From: Candidatus Delongbacteria bacterium
GTDB taxonomy: Bacteria; CAIWAD01
Direction: 5' to 3'
NCBI GenBank assembly: GCA_041675285.1
Contig: JBAYTZ010000014.1
Location: forward strand, 30,484 to 94,483
Length of the DNA stretch: 64,000 nt
The notes beneath the pieces were generated by a model that worked only from the letters and a program-made list of their open reading frames with translations, was not told the DNA's origin and did not search any database. The position numbers were made by a program, and so were the translations under genes. Below are positions 50,953-59,806 of this stretch, piece by piece. Position 1 is the first letter of the stretch; each line of letters begins with the position of its first letter.

Positions 50953-51576
50953 TCACTTCTTGTCAGTGATGGCCGAGATGCCTTTGATCTGAAACCAGCT
51001 CTTTGAAGGTAGAAGCGGGGAATAGAATCTATTACCGCCAACCCTTGTAGCTGTCTGAATCAAGGCATCCATTGCGGCACCTAGTCCATCCTCCTTGTAG
51101 GCTGTTGATCGGCTTCCATTTGTAAGGCAAGGTATACTAGGATGTTTTATGTCTGAAAGGTATGCATCGAAGGTATCACGTGCCACAGCCATGCCAAAAA
51201 TGCGCCAAGCATACTTCCTTCCCAGATAGTGACCATCAGGTGCGCTATATTGAATTCGATCATCTGATTTTTGCGTTTCGAGAGCTCTACATTCCTCCCC
51301 GAGCAAGCGTGCGACGTAGTGACTCTTGTGCGGATCTACTTCGTCTGCCTTTGCAGTAGCCGATACATCAACCCAGTTCAAGCCGTTTTTAACAGTAAAT
51401 CCTATATTGTATCTCTGTCCTTCCATGAGAATTGGTTCATGATTCGCAATGAATTGGTACACCGTGGTTGTGTTTTTCGGAGAAAAGCTGTGTAAAAACT
51501 TGCCATTCGGATAGGGAATAATATTGTAGTTTGTGACAATCAAGACTGGCGTAGTATGTAACTTTCGAGACTTCAT
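50953..51576 (-). CDS. Unknown protein downstream of Hachiman
   Basis: ATG ending at 51576 (MKSRKLHTTPVLIVTNYNII) has GAGGAG upstream, so it is preferred to the longer frame from 51732; 207 residues. Beta-rich start, then a segment YRIFG-like (YLGRKYAWRIFGMAVARDTF). No known family. AT-rich like hamA/hamB. It lies 190 bp after hamB on the same strand and may be an accessory of the defence system or a separate cargo gene. Confidence 0.55.
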   Translation of the reverse strand: MKSRKLHTTPVLIVTNYNIIPYPNGKFLHSFSPKNTTTVYQFIANHEPILMEGQRYNIGFTVKNGLNWVDVSATAKADEVDPHKSHYVARLLGEECRALETQKSDDRIQYSAPDGHYLGRKYAWRIFGMAVARDTFDAYLSDIKHPSIPCLTNGSRSTAYKEDGLGAAMDALIQTATRVGGNRFYSPLLPSKSWFQIKGISAITDKK

Positions 51577-51767
51577 CGGTCTGGTCTCCTCAAAGTGATT
51601 AGTAGGCTTGAGATCCTTTGGGTTGGCTCGAAGCTCTTGCGGGGCCACTCCCGGACGTGAAAGCCGTCGCCATTTCCTCCCAAAGAGAGTTTTGGAGCGA
51701 GTAATCAACAATCCTTGACTATACTCAATCATATACCATGCCGAAACATACTTGGCGGGGTTTTTAG

Positions 51768-54056
51768 CTATTCAGGCAAATACCACTCGATTATTTCTCG
51801 TACATGATCCGGAGCTTCACTTATGGCGTTTCGGAAGACGATATTCTCCACTGTGATCGAATCCACATATTCTGCTATCTCTTCAATGCGGTCTGGTGCG
51901 AATCCATATCGCATGAGCAGGATATGTTTGGCGTTGTTTGTTCCATATTTGAGAAGTTCAATCATACGATCTGCGCGATCATCAATAGTCCGCTCACTGT
52001 AGATCTTGAAGGCCGCTACGAAGGTATCTGAGAGACAGAAGGAAATAACTTGATCGAGATAGTCATAAGTGTCAAACAACACCGCATCATAGCTAACTAC
52101 ATTGGCCGGCGTGCCCTCAACGAATAGAGGGAATCGTCGCACTAGTGTCTTGTTTGGCAGTTGGCTAGCTGCTTGAGAGAACTCCGCCTGCCCTTGTCTT
52201 CCGAGATTTCTTCTTGAAATGTGACTGTACCGAATTCCAACTATTTCTTTGAATGCTCGTCCTTGTATGGTGTGCAAAAATATCTGAATGGCTTGGCTAA
52301 ACACCGCAACTTCGCCTTCGACGAGACACCGCCCTAGGGCGGCTTCGTAGATTTTTCTATAACAATCGCAAACATTGTGTCTGATTTCGGCCTTGTCCTC
52401 CCCCCCAATGCTTGCTCTTATACCACGGGCATCTGCAAAAACGCTGTCGAGAATTTGACTGGCACTTTCTAGGACGATTGCGGTTGATAGTCGCTCAACT
52501 CGCGACATCGGCAAGTTCTTATCCTCATCAAAGGTGTTTTCGCGAATAGAATTCAAGTATTCACCAGTGTCACTGTCTTCTGAGTAGTCGCCAGTCTCAA
52601 TTATTGATGCCTCATCTAGTCTCAAGGGGAAGTTCATCCGGTCAATGAAGAGCTTTGGATTTGTAGTGTACACATAACCGAAATCAAACTCGCTGCCACT
52701 CGTGAGTCTGCCAGCCCGACCAATTAGATTCTTGAAGGCCAGTGCTCGCTCCTTCTCTCTACCTGGCAGCCATGGATTCTTGAGCCATACTACGTCAAAT
52801 GGCATGTTCACACCTTGGGCAAGAGTGCTTGTTGCGAAGCACATGACCGCATGGCCTCCACGAATGAAATCCTCTATGAGAAAACGAACCTCGAGTGGAA
52901 CAGATCCATGGTGAATGACGACTCCCTTTCTCAGTAGGGTTATCATGTCTGAACGATGCTCATTCTCGTTTGCACCGATGATGTCGACTATCCTACTTAC
53001 AATTCTAAGAGCATCTGGCTCCTCAATTGGAGGCAGATCTGTAATGTGATCAGAGAAGTCTGTTAGATAGCTTCCATCATAGATTGATGCTTTAGATACG
53101 TAGACCAATATGGAATGCTGCGGGGAAAGACAGAATGTCGGGAAGTCACATTCGAACTGCACGCAGTTTTTCAGATGATGCCCGTTGGTCAAGTAAGGTG
53201 AGAAGCAGTAATCTCGGCCGTTCGAGTGTCTGAAGACGCAAATCCTACCGACAGATCCGTGATCATATGAATGAGCGTATCCCCTTTCGAAATCGATTTC
53301 ATGTTTGCTGAATTGAGCCTCAGGGTTGATGACAAAGGGGTGGGCAAAAACCAACTTTGCACGCGGGAAGTGCTTGATGATCCTTCGAACCGTGACATCA
53401 AACAGTACACCCCGCGTATCATCTTCCGAGATTTGTGCTTCATCGAGAAAGAAGGTACCCACCGACTGCAACTCGCGAGATAGTCTGAACAGATCTTTCG
53501 TGCGTTCAGGGGTTAGGACGAAAATTCTGCGGGGTGCCCGAACTGTGAAAATTTGTTCAACAAAAGGACAAATCATCACATTTTTGTCGCTGCGAAAGCG
53601 ATCTCTGAAAGCCCCCATGTACTCGGCGATCAGCGCTCGTGATGGCACAATGACAACGGCATCTTGCAGGTCCCGAGCTATATACTCGCGGACTGCGTAG
53701 GACTTCCCAGAACTTGTTGGCGCAGAGATTGATACATACTGCATCGAATCGATGGACCGGCTGACACTTGCCTGAATAGGTGTTAGACGCTTGCCATATT
53801 CTTGTTCATGGGTTCTTCCGAAACCAGACATAAGAAATGAATAGAGATTGTTGTCTTCTTGTACTTTGTGAAATAGTCCTAACGCCGCCAGAATTTGACC
53901 CTCGACTCTTGTGAAGGCAAGGGAGTGGTACCGTTTATAGTAGGCGAGCGCTTCAAGGTCAGTTAGTGAGGTTGGTCCTTCACGATGCAGTCTGTCCAAC
54001 AAGACCGCCAACTCCGTCGTTACATTCACGCTTGCGAGTATAGATCTAAGCGCCAT
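51768..54056 (-). CDS. hamB: Hachiman helicase HamB
   Basis: ATG ending at 54056 (MALRSILASVNVTTE) overlaps hamA by 11 bp; 762 residues. SF2 motifs: Walker A SAPTSSGKSYAV (about 111-122), VIVPSRALIAEY, LTPERTKDLF, Walker B FFLDEAQISEDD (about 202-213), then FATSTLAQGVNMPFDVVWLK and motif VI NLIGRAGRL. The C-terminal third is helical and specific to the family. HamB translocates on DNA and is thought to hold the HamA nuclease in check until DNA damage or phage DNA is met. Inserted in reverse between the phage head genes and much more AT-rich than they are. Confidence 0.85.
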   Translation of the reverse strand: MALRSILASVNVTTELAVLLDRLHREGPTSLTDLEALAYYKRYHSLAFTRVEGQILAALGLFHKVQEDNNLYSFLMSGFGRTHEQEYGKRLTPIQASVSRSIDSMQYVSISAPTSSGKSYAVREYIARDLQDAVVIVPSRALIAEYMGAFRDRFRSDKNVMICPFVEQIFTVRAPRRIFVLTPERTKDLFRLSRELQSVGTFFLDEAQISEDDTRGVLFDVTVRRIIKHFPRAKLVFAHPFVINPEAQFSKHEIDFERGYAHSYDHGSVGRICVFRHSNGRDYCFSPYLTNGHHLKNCVQFECDFPTFCLSPQHSILVYVSKASIYDGSYLTDFSDHITDLPPIEEPDALRIVSRIVDIIGANENEHRSDMITLLRKGVVIHHGSVPLEVRFLIEDFIRGGHAVMCFATSTLAQGVNMPFDVVWLKNPWLPGREKERALAFKNLIGRAGRLTSGSEFDFGYVYTTNPKLFIDRMNFPLRLDEASIIETGDYSEDSDTGEYLNSIRENTFDEDKNLPMSRVERLSTAIVLESASQILDSVFADARGIRASIGGEDKAEIRHNVCDCYRKIYEAALGRCLVEGEVAVFSQAIQIFLHTIQGRAFKEIVGIRYSHISRRNLGRQGQAEFSQAASQLPNKTLVRRFPLFVEGTPANVVSYDAVLFDTYDYLDQVISFCLSDTFVAAFKIYSERTIDDRADRMIELLKYGTNNAKHILLMRYGFAPDRIEEIAEYVDSITVENIVFRNAISEAPDHVREIIEWYLPE

Positions 54057-54783
54057 GGCTGACACCGACAACTATGATCGCATGAGAGTTGTTGACCCGG
54101 GCAACCTGACGTGCTTGCTCAACTGCATGTCGAAGTACATTGAGAGGTCGATGCGCGTCCAGCGAGAATGCAATAACGACCCCCCATGTGTCCCTATCAA
54201 GTTCATCCATTCCTTCTGGGGCAAGGAGTTGAAGATGAGGAGTGTCTCGAAGATGCTTCTCTTCTTCAATGAAGCGATCGATCTGTTCGATTGCGTCACT
54301 GTATGGATTGCTGTTTGAGGAGTACTTAGCTTCTCCGAAGTGGATGACGTGAGCTGGGCATATGGTGTGAAAGTCAAACCCTTCGTTCCCGCTGATCTGT
54401 GCCTTCCAAAGCTCCGCAATTGGGAGTGCCGTGTGGGAGAACACGAGTTCAATGGCCTTCGATGCGCCCATTGAAACCATCAACTCGCCGAACGCGCTGT
54501 TCACTTTATTCGTGTCTGCTGTCTGGCGAAACAGGTCAGCGAGGCGCGTTGCGGTTTCAGCCACTGTGTGCCGATATGCACGCTGCGATCTCGGATCCAA
54601 GTCCATGATCCAGGATGTGTCAAGGATGTCTCTAGTTAAGTACGTCGCCATTCTCTCGACGTCCGACACTTTGACATGGCAGATGAGAATGTGGGGCTGC
54701 CCGTGGTCTCCTTCGACAGCGGCCATCTCACAACCCATTTCCACTACAGGATTTATCGCCAGATACTGGTATCCGTCAGTCAC
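54046..54783 (-). CDS. hamA: Hachiman nuclease HamA (DUF1837)
   Basis: GTG ending at 54783, preceded on the minus strand by GGGTGAG; 245 residues. The C-terminal part is a PD-(D/E)xK fold of the DUF1837 kind: FGELMVSMG (E100), GNEGFDFH (D137) and IHFGEAKYS (E151, K153). HamA degrades DNA once released by HamB. The gene order hamA-hamB with an 11-bp overlap is the standard Hachiman operon. An attC-like sequence lies about 100 bp upstream. Confidence 0.78.
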   Translation of the reverse strand: MTDGYQYLAINPVVEMGCEMAAVEGDHGQPHILICHVKVSDVERMATYLTRDILDTSWIMDLDPRSQRAYRHTVAETATRLADLFRQTADTNKVNSAFGELMVSMGASKAIELVFSHTALPIAELWKAQISGNEGFDFHTICPAHVIHFGEAKYSSNSNPYSDAIEQIDRFIEEEKHLRDTPHLQLLAPEGMDELDRDTWGVVIAFSLDAHRPLNVLRHAVEQARQVARVNNSHAIIVVGVSHGA

Positions 54784-55340
54784 GATCTCACCCGTTACGA
54801 TTCTGGGTTAATCCTCTACCGAGCCACATTCAGTTTCACTCAATTCTGCGCCGCTTGATAATCATTGTCGGCCCATCGTGAGCTTCAACTGCGTTGTGCT
54901 TGCCATTGTGCCTAAACTCAAATGGCCATTGAATGCAAGTTCCGTGACAGACGTAGAGTCGGCTGCATACTGGCTTCGCTTCGGGTCCGATCTGTGTACA
55001 AAGTGTGCTTCACCCGCTCATGCGAACCCAACCGCCTTATTGCTCCAGTCCTCGACAGCAGCCTCAAGTATACACTTCGATTGTACATCTTCGAAATCTG
55101 AGTAGCTGGGCATCGTATCTCAGTTCCATTGCCTGTCGCTATGCGATGTCCATTGCCTTTTCATTGGAAAGATATTCAGAGGATAGCAAGTCGAAGGCTT
55201 GATTACCACTCAGAAATACTAAAGAATGCAGAATTGCTTTTTCAAGCACCATCGGCCTATGCACTATCACCAACAAGTCTTGACATGCCCTCTCGGACAG
55301 GAGATCGTATCCGCGAATCCATGAACTCGCGGGGACGAGC
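54784..55340. other. Right flank of the Hachiman insert with gene remnants
   Basis: 557 bases without an intact gene. On the minus strand, frames at about 55140-55340 (ending LSSEYLSNEKAMDIA) and about 55020-55115 (MPSYSDFEDVQSKCILEAAV) look like pieces of decayed genes interrupted by stops. An attC-like block lies at 54880-54967. The hamA promoter is expected here, but no clear -35/-10 pair is seen. Composition returns to phage-like GC at about 55340. Confidence 0.5.
54880..54967 (-). repeat. attC: Degenerate attC-like site upstream of hamA
   Basis: On the minus strand, 54967-54934 reads TGCAGCCGACTCTACGTCTG and on to TCACGGAACTTGCA, matching the left arm of the array attC at 5106 with 5 mismatches in about 34 bases. 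The other arm (GGCAAGC, then GCAGTTGAAGCTCACGATGG) matches the right arm and a degenerate core. Its orientation relative to hamA is the same as attC to gene in a cassette array. Confidence 0.6.
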
Positions 55341-57920
55341 ATGCCTTTTCTAACCGTCGAAGCTGCCCTCTTCCCTGAGCTGACCGCCCAAGGTGCCGGC
55401 GCGCCCCAGAGCGTCGTCCAGTACATCGGGAACAAGCGCAAGCTACTAGACTGGATCCGCGAGCAGATCCCCGAGGGCGTGAAGACCGTGGTCGATGCCT
55501 TCGCTGGCGGCGGAAGCGTGAGCTACATGCTCAAGCGCGAGGGCTTCGCCGTCCATTCCAACGACAGCCTGCACTGGCCCCATCACATCGCCCGGGCCGT
55601 GGTGGTCAACCAGAGCGAGATCGTGACGGACGAGGAGATTGAGGCCCTCTGTCAGCCCAACCCCAAGGCCGGCACCTTCGTCCGGGACAACTACGCCGGC
55701 AAGTTCTGGAAGCCCGAGATCCATGGCGTCATCGACGAGGTGCGCGAGAACGTTGACGCCCTGAAGGGCTATAAGCGCGACCTCGCCCTAGCCGCCCTGG
55801 GCGCTACCATGCTTTCGGCCCGCGGCTGGTTTCCCCAGTTCACCACCAGCAAGGTCAGCGAGGATGGATACTCGCCCGAGCAGTTCTACAAGCGTCTGGG
55901 CGAGGTCATTCGGCGTCTCAACTCCATGGTCTTGGAGGGGCCCGCCTGCACGGCCCAGCGCTTGGACGTGCGCGAGTTCTTGCCCAAAGTGGATGCAGAT
56001 CTGGCTTACTTCGACCCCCCTTATGTGACTGAATTCAGCGCGGCCAACTACAGCGCCAACTACCACGTCGTCGACGCGGTGATGGTCAAGGGCGAGGGCC
56101 GCACTCCCAACGCCGACAGTGTCACACGGATGGAAAAGACCCAGGGCGACCTGACCAAGGCCAACATCCTGGAGTTCTTCCAAGAGGTCTTCGGGGCGTC
56201 CGAGCACATCCCCAACTGGCTCTTGTCCTACCGCGACCACAGCTACCCCAGCGAAGCCGAAATGCAGGAGCTCTTCGTGAAGGCCGGACGCGAGTTCCGG
56301 TTGGAGACGAAGGACTTCTCCTACGGCAGCCTGGCCGGCAAGCGGCGGAATGAAGAGCCGGCCAAGGCCAAGGAGTACCTGTTCGTGGGCACGGCCAAGA
56401 CGGCCGAAGAGCCCGCGGAATCCAAGGAGGACGACGTGAGGGATAAGCCCCCGGTGGACGCGGCGGCCATAACCGCCCTGCAGGCGAGCGCGGCCAGCAA
56501 CGCGCGCATGACCGCCCGCCTGGACGTGGGCCGCTTGGTGGCCGTGGCTGAGGAGGCCAAGGAAGGCGGCGAGGACCACGAGATCGCCTTCGTCCTGTGT
56601 CACGCCGGCACCAACAAGAACAGCGACCACTTCTCGGTGGAGGAACTGAAGGCGGCTGCACCCAGCGCGGCCGGGGTGAAGATCAACCTCAAGCATGGTC
56701 AGAAGGCCCAGGACATCGTGGGCAAGACCGAGTCAGCGGCCTTCGAGGACGTGGACAGCGGCCGGGTGGTCTGCGCCGGCAAGCTCTTCACGGGCAGCGA
56801 TGACCTGGCGGCCAAGGCGCGCAAGCTAATCCACGAGGAACTCATCACCAAGGTCTCGATGGAGTGCGCCTACGAGAAGGGCGAATGCTCCGTCTGCGGG
56901 CACACCTTCGCGGCCGCGGCGGATCGCTGCGAGCACCTGAAGAAGCAGAAGGGTCAAAAGGTCGAGGGCAAGGACTGCTTCGAGATCCTCCACGGCGTGA
57001 CCTTCACCGGCGCCGGCCTCCTGGAGGGCTACGAGCCCGCCGATCCCAAGGCCGACATCACCTCCATGGCCCAGGGCGAGGATGGCCGCTTGCGCGCCAC
57101 CTCCTTCTACGGCGACATGGGCGCACGCCCCGAGAGCGTCAAGCAGGTCCTCATCCAGCAGGAAATCCAGGACGACCTGTGGCGGACGCAGGACGCCTTC
57201 CGCATGGTCGTGGGCGGCCTCGTGGGAGAGTGTGCCGCGGGAAAGGCCACGCTGGACGACACCAGCACGAAGATCCGCCAGGCCGCCACCGACACGGCGG
57301 ATCGCGTGATCCAGATCCTCACGAGCATCAGCAAGGAGACAGACGACATGAAGGACCCGAATGCCCAGGCGGCCAGCCAGAAGCCGCTGAAGGAGATGAC
57401 CCAGGCCGAGCTCCTGCAGATTGCGGAGCAGCTCATCACCCAGAACGAGGAGCTGACCGGCAAGGTTCAGGCGGCCGAGGACGAGAAGGCCAAAAGCGCG
57501 GCCAAGCAGGCGGCTGAGGCCCTGGTGGTTCTGATGGAGAAGAAAGGCCGGGCCTTCGCCGATGCCGCCGCGCGCCAGGCGGAGGTTGAGCGGCTGGCCG
57601 GTCTGTCCGACGAGGCCCGCAAGGCCGTGGAGGACAGCTGGAAGGACATGCCCGACAAGCCCGGCACGCCCGAGAAGTCCGGTGCGCCCGACAAGGAGGC
57701 CGCAGAGCCTACCGAGGAGGAGAAGGCGGCTGCGGCTGCGGCCGGTGGTGCCGGCAGTGCCAGCGCTGCAGGCAAAGGTGCGCTGCGCGCCAACGCAAGC
57801 CTGGCGCCCTCCACGGGCGGCGACCCGGCCCCCCAGGGATTGACGGAGAAGCTCGGCGCGGGCCTGTCCGCCCTCCACGAGCGCCGCCTGGCCCGCGAGC
57901 GGGGCGAGCTCGCGGAGTAG
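55341..57920 (+). CDS. Adenine methyltransferase fused to prohead protease and scaffold
   Basis: 859 residues from ATG 55341. Residues about 20-345 are a D12-class (Dam-like) N6-adenine methyltransferase: QYIGNKRKLLDWI, VVDAFAGGGSVSYM (about 49-62) and DLAYFDPPYVTEF (DPPY near 225). About 366-610 is a prohead protease-like domain (VKINLKHGQKAQDIVG, ELITKVSMECAYEKGECSVC). From about 670 on, a charged helical segment (LLQIAEQLITQNEELTGKVQ) with a low-complexity tail is scaffold-like. Position just before decoration and major capsid genes fits protease/scaffold. In-frame starts with strong ribosome-binding sites at GTG 56436 and ATG 57348 would give protease-scaffold and scaffold alone. The methyltransferase fusion is unusual. 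Confidence 0.8.
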   Translation: MPFLTVEAALFPELTAQGAGAPQSVVQYIGNKRKLLDWIREQIPEGVKTVVDAFAGGGSVSYMLKREGFAVHSNDSLHWPHHIARAVVVNQSEIVTDEEIEALCQPNPKAGTFVRDNYAGKFWKPEIHGVIDEVRENVDALKGYKRDLALAALGATMLSARGWFPQFTTSKVSEDGYSPEQFYKRLGEVIRRLNSMVLEGPACTAQRLDVREFLPKVDADLAYFDPPYVTEFSAANYSANYHVVDAVMVKGEGRTPNADSVTRMEKTQGDLTKANILEFFQEVFGASEHIPNWLLSYRDHSYPSEAEMQELFVKAGREFRLETKDFSYGSLAGKRRNEEPAKAKEYLFVGTAKTAEEPAESKEDDVRDKPPVDAAAITALQASAASNARMTARLDVGRLVAVAEEAKEGGEDHEIAFVLCHAGTNKNSDHFSVEELKAAAPSAAGVKINLKHGQKAQDIVGKTESAAFEDVDSGRVVCAGKLFTGSDDLAAKARKLIHEELITKVSMECAYEKGECSVCGHTFAAAADRCEHLKKQKGQKVEGKDCFEILHGVTFTGAGLLEGYEPADPKADITSMAQGEDGRLRATSFYGDMGARPESVKQVLIQQEIQDDLWRTQDAFRMVVGGLVGECAAGKATLDDTSTKIRQAATDTADRVIQILTSISKETDDMKDPNAQAASQKPLKEMTQAELLQIAEQLITQNEELTGKVQAAEDEKAKSAAKQAAEALVVLMEKKGRAFADAAARQAEVERLAGLSDEARKAVEDSWKDMPDKPGTPEKSGAPDKEAAEPTEEEKAAAAAAGGAGSASAAGKGALRANASLAPSTGGDPAPQGLTEKLGAGLSALHERRLARERGELAE
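56424..56438 (+). promoter_or_regulatory. Internal ribosome-binding site for the protease-scaffold form
   Basis: AAGGAGG (56424-56430), 5-nt spacer, GTG 56436, in frame at residue 366, exactly at the end of the methyltransferase part. Product from here: 494 residues. Confidence 0.65.
57333..57350 (+). promoter_or_regulatory. Internal ribosome-binding site for the scaffold form
   Basis: AAGGAG (57333-57338), 9-nt spacer, ATG 57348, in frame at residue 670 (MKDPNAQAASQKPLKE). It would give a 190-residue scaffold, as lambda makes Nu3 from inside gene C. Confidence 0.7.
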
Positions 57921-57971
57921 AAATCATCACCACCCGGTGGTGCCGGGTGATCCAGTCACAAGGAGAGCAGC

Positions 57972-58367
57972 ATGTACAACAACTCCCATCCCGGCATCGA
58001 GTTCGGCGACGGCGTCCTCAAGGGGCCGGGCACGCCGGGTCAGGTGCTGAAGAGCGTCGGCAACAACGAGTTCTCGGTGGTGTCGGCCGCCGGGGACACG
58101 CCGGCGGGCATCCTCAAGCGCGCGGACAAGGACTGCAGCGCCCAGGGCGCCACGGAGACCACGCCCTGCGTGGTGGACACGGGGGCCTTCGTCTTCCAGA
58201 CGGACCAGTTCTCGGGCACGCCGGCGGCGGGCAACAACCTCACGTTCGACACCACCACGGCCAAGCTGAAGGTGGCGGTGGCGACGAACAAGATCGTGGG
58301 CCGCGTGCTCTCCGTGGATGGCTCGGAGATCAGCGTCCTCTGGACCAACCACGGCCTGGTGGCCTAA
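57972..58367 (+). CDS. Probable head decoration protein
   Basis: 131 residues, ATG 57972 after AAGGAGAG. Beta-rich (TPAGILKRADKDCSAQGATE; NKIVGRVLSVDGSEISVLW), no signal peptide. Its place between scaffold and major capsid genes and its size match capsid-stabilising proteins such as lambda gpD. It would bind the expanded capsid surface. Family assignment rests on position and size. Confidence 0.65.
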   Translation: MYNNSHPGIEFGDGVLKGPGTPGQVLKSVGNNEFSVVSAAGDTPAGILKRADKDCSAQGATETTPCVVDTGAFVFQTDQFSGTPAAGNNLTFDTTTAKLKVAVATNKIVGRVLSVDGSEISVLWTNHGLVA

Positions 58368-58396
58368 CCCGCCATCCTGAGACAAGGAGAGCACAC

Positions 58397-59260
58397 GTGA
58401 AGAAGCATGCCACGATGAGCGAGGCCGAGCTGCAGGCCCTGGCGAACCTGGTGCAGCAGGCCACGCGCACGGAGAACGGCCTCTATGCGCTGGCCGAGGC
58501 CGTGGGCCCGGTCATCCGGATGGAGATCGAGCGCAAGAACATCGTCCCCCTCATCCTGACCGAGCACACCCTGTCGCCCGGGCAGGATGCCAAGCACACC
58601 AAGCGACGCACCCTGCAGGCCCATTACATCGGCGTGGGCGGCCAGCCGCACCGCCAGGAGGTCAACAACGACCAGGAGGTAATCTTCCCGGTCTTCCGCC
58701 TCCATGCCAAGCCCATGGTGGACGTGACCGATCTGAAGAGCGGCAACCTGGGCAAGATCGAGGAGATGCAGACCGACGCGGCCCAGGCCATCCGCAACAA
58801 GCTGAACGCCAAGCTGGTGGCGCTCCTCTCGGCCGCGGCGGCCACGCTGCCGGCCAGCAACGTCGTGACCATCACGGGCGGCAAGCTTACCGACACAGGG
58901 CTCGGTGATCTGATCAGCAAGATCAATGACCTGGAGCTGAACGCCCGCTACATCCTCCTGCGCGGCAGCCGCCTCATCGACCTGAAAGACTTCAACCTGG
59001 ACCCCGAGTCCCGGCGCGAGTTCATCGAGAAGGGCGTCCTCAACCGTTTCGGCGGGGCGGGCCTCGTCAACACGGCCTCGATGAGCAAGACCGAGGTCAT
59101 CGTCATCCCTGACATGGAGGTCGGCAAGTACGATGTCCGCACGCCACTGACGGTGGACCCGCAGAAGACCGACTTCAAGGTGGGCTTCCTGACCTACCAC
59201 GAGTGCGCGATGGGCATCACGCGCCCCGACCTGATTTTCAAGGCGGTCATCACCGCGTAA
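58397..59260 (+). CDS. Major capsid protein
   Basis: GTG 58397 after AAGGAGAG (ATG 58415 is an alternative); 287 residues. Helical N-terminal arm, then a mixed alpha-beta body typical of HK97-fold capsids: RRTLQAHYIGVGGQPHRQEV, NARYILLRGSRLIDLKDF, and a C-terminal VGFLTYHECAMGITRPDLIF. It follows protease/scaffold and decoration genes and precedes connectors, the normal order. It forms the icosahedral shell. Confidence 0.8.
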   Translation: MKKHATMSEAELQALANLVQQATRTENGLYALAEAVGPVIRMEIERKNIVPLILTEHTLSPGQDAKHTKRRTLQAHYIGVGGQPHRQEVNNDQEVIFPVFRLHAKPMVDVTDLKSGNLGKIEEMQTDAAQAIRNKLNAKLVALLSAAAATLPASNVVTITGGKLTDTGLGDLISKINDLELNARYILLRGSRLIDLKDFNLDPESRREFIEKGVLNRFGGAGLVNTASMSKTEVIVIPDMEVGKYDVRTPLTVDPQKTDFKVGFLTYHECAMGITRPDLIFKAVITA

Positions 59261-59277
59261 CCCAACGGATCAGACAG

Positions 59278-59301
59278 CCGGCCGGGGATCCCTCCGGCCG
59301 G
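59278..59301 (+). terminator. Hairpin after the major capsid gene
   Basis: CCGGCCGG / CCGGCCGG, a perfect 8-bp stem with an 8-nt loop, followed by TGCTCTCTCC. No strong T-run, so partial termination or mRNA protection is likely. This is common after highly expressed capsid genes. Confidence 0.6.
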
Positions 59302-59323
59302 TGCTCTCTCCTGAGGAGGACCC

Positions 59324-59800
59324 ATGTATCACGTGCTAGGTAAGGAAACGACGGTGACCATCGGAGAGCGGGTCTTCAGCCCCGTCCAGGCGACGACCTT
59401 CGCCGAGGAACTGCCGGCTGAAGTGGCGGAGCGCGCCGACCTGCTCCTCATCGAGGAGGTGCCGGATGAACAGCCTGCAATGGTTCTGGGGGGTCTGTCG
59501 GCCACCGGCACGCTGCAGACGGGCGCCGGTGAGGCTGGCGGGGCCGGCACGGACGCCACGGTCGCCACGGAAGGTGAGGGCACGGCGCCGGACCCATCTC
59601 TCCTGACGGATGAGGCCCTCACGAACGGCGTGGCCCTCATCACCGTGAGTGATGACGACGAGGACACGGGTGGCCAGGGCATGGCGCCGGATCCCTTCGC
59701 GGACCCGACCGAAGGCCCGGCCGCATCGGCAGGCCAGACCCACGGTCCGGCACCCAAAGACGCACCCGCGGGCAAGGGCGGCCGCGGCGGGAAGAAGTAG
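59324..59800 (+). CDS. Low-complexity phage protein of unknown function
   Basis: 158 residues, ATG 59324 after GAGGAGG. A short folded start (MYHVLGKETTVTIGERVFSP) is followed by Gly/Ala/Asp-rich disorder and a basic end (GKGGRGGKK). It resembles small proteins found between capsid and connector genes in contractile-tailed phages. Function unknown. Confidence 0.6.
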   Translation: MYHVLGKETTVTIGERVFSPVQATTFAEELPAEVAERADLLLIEEVPDEQPAMVLGGLSATGTLQTGAGEAGGAGTDATVATEGEGTAPDPSLLTDEALTNGVALITVSDDDEDTGGQGMAPDPFADPTEGPAASAGQTHGPAPKDAPAGKGGRGGKK

Positions 59801-59806
59801 GGCACC

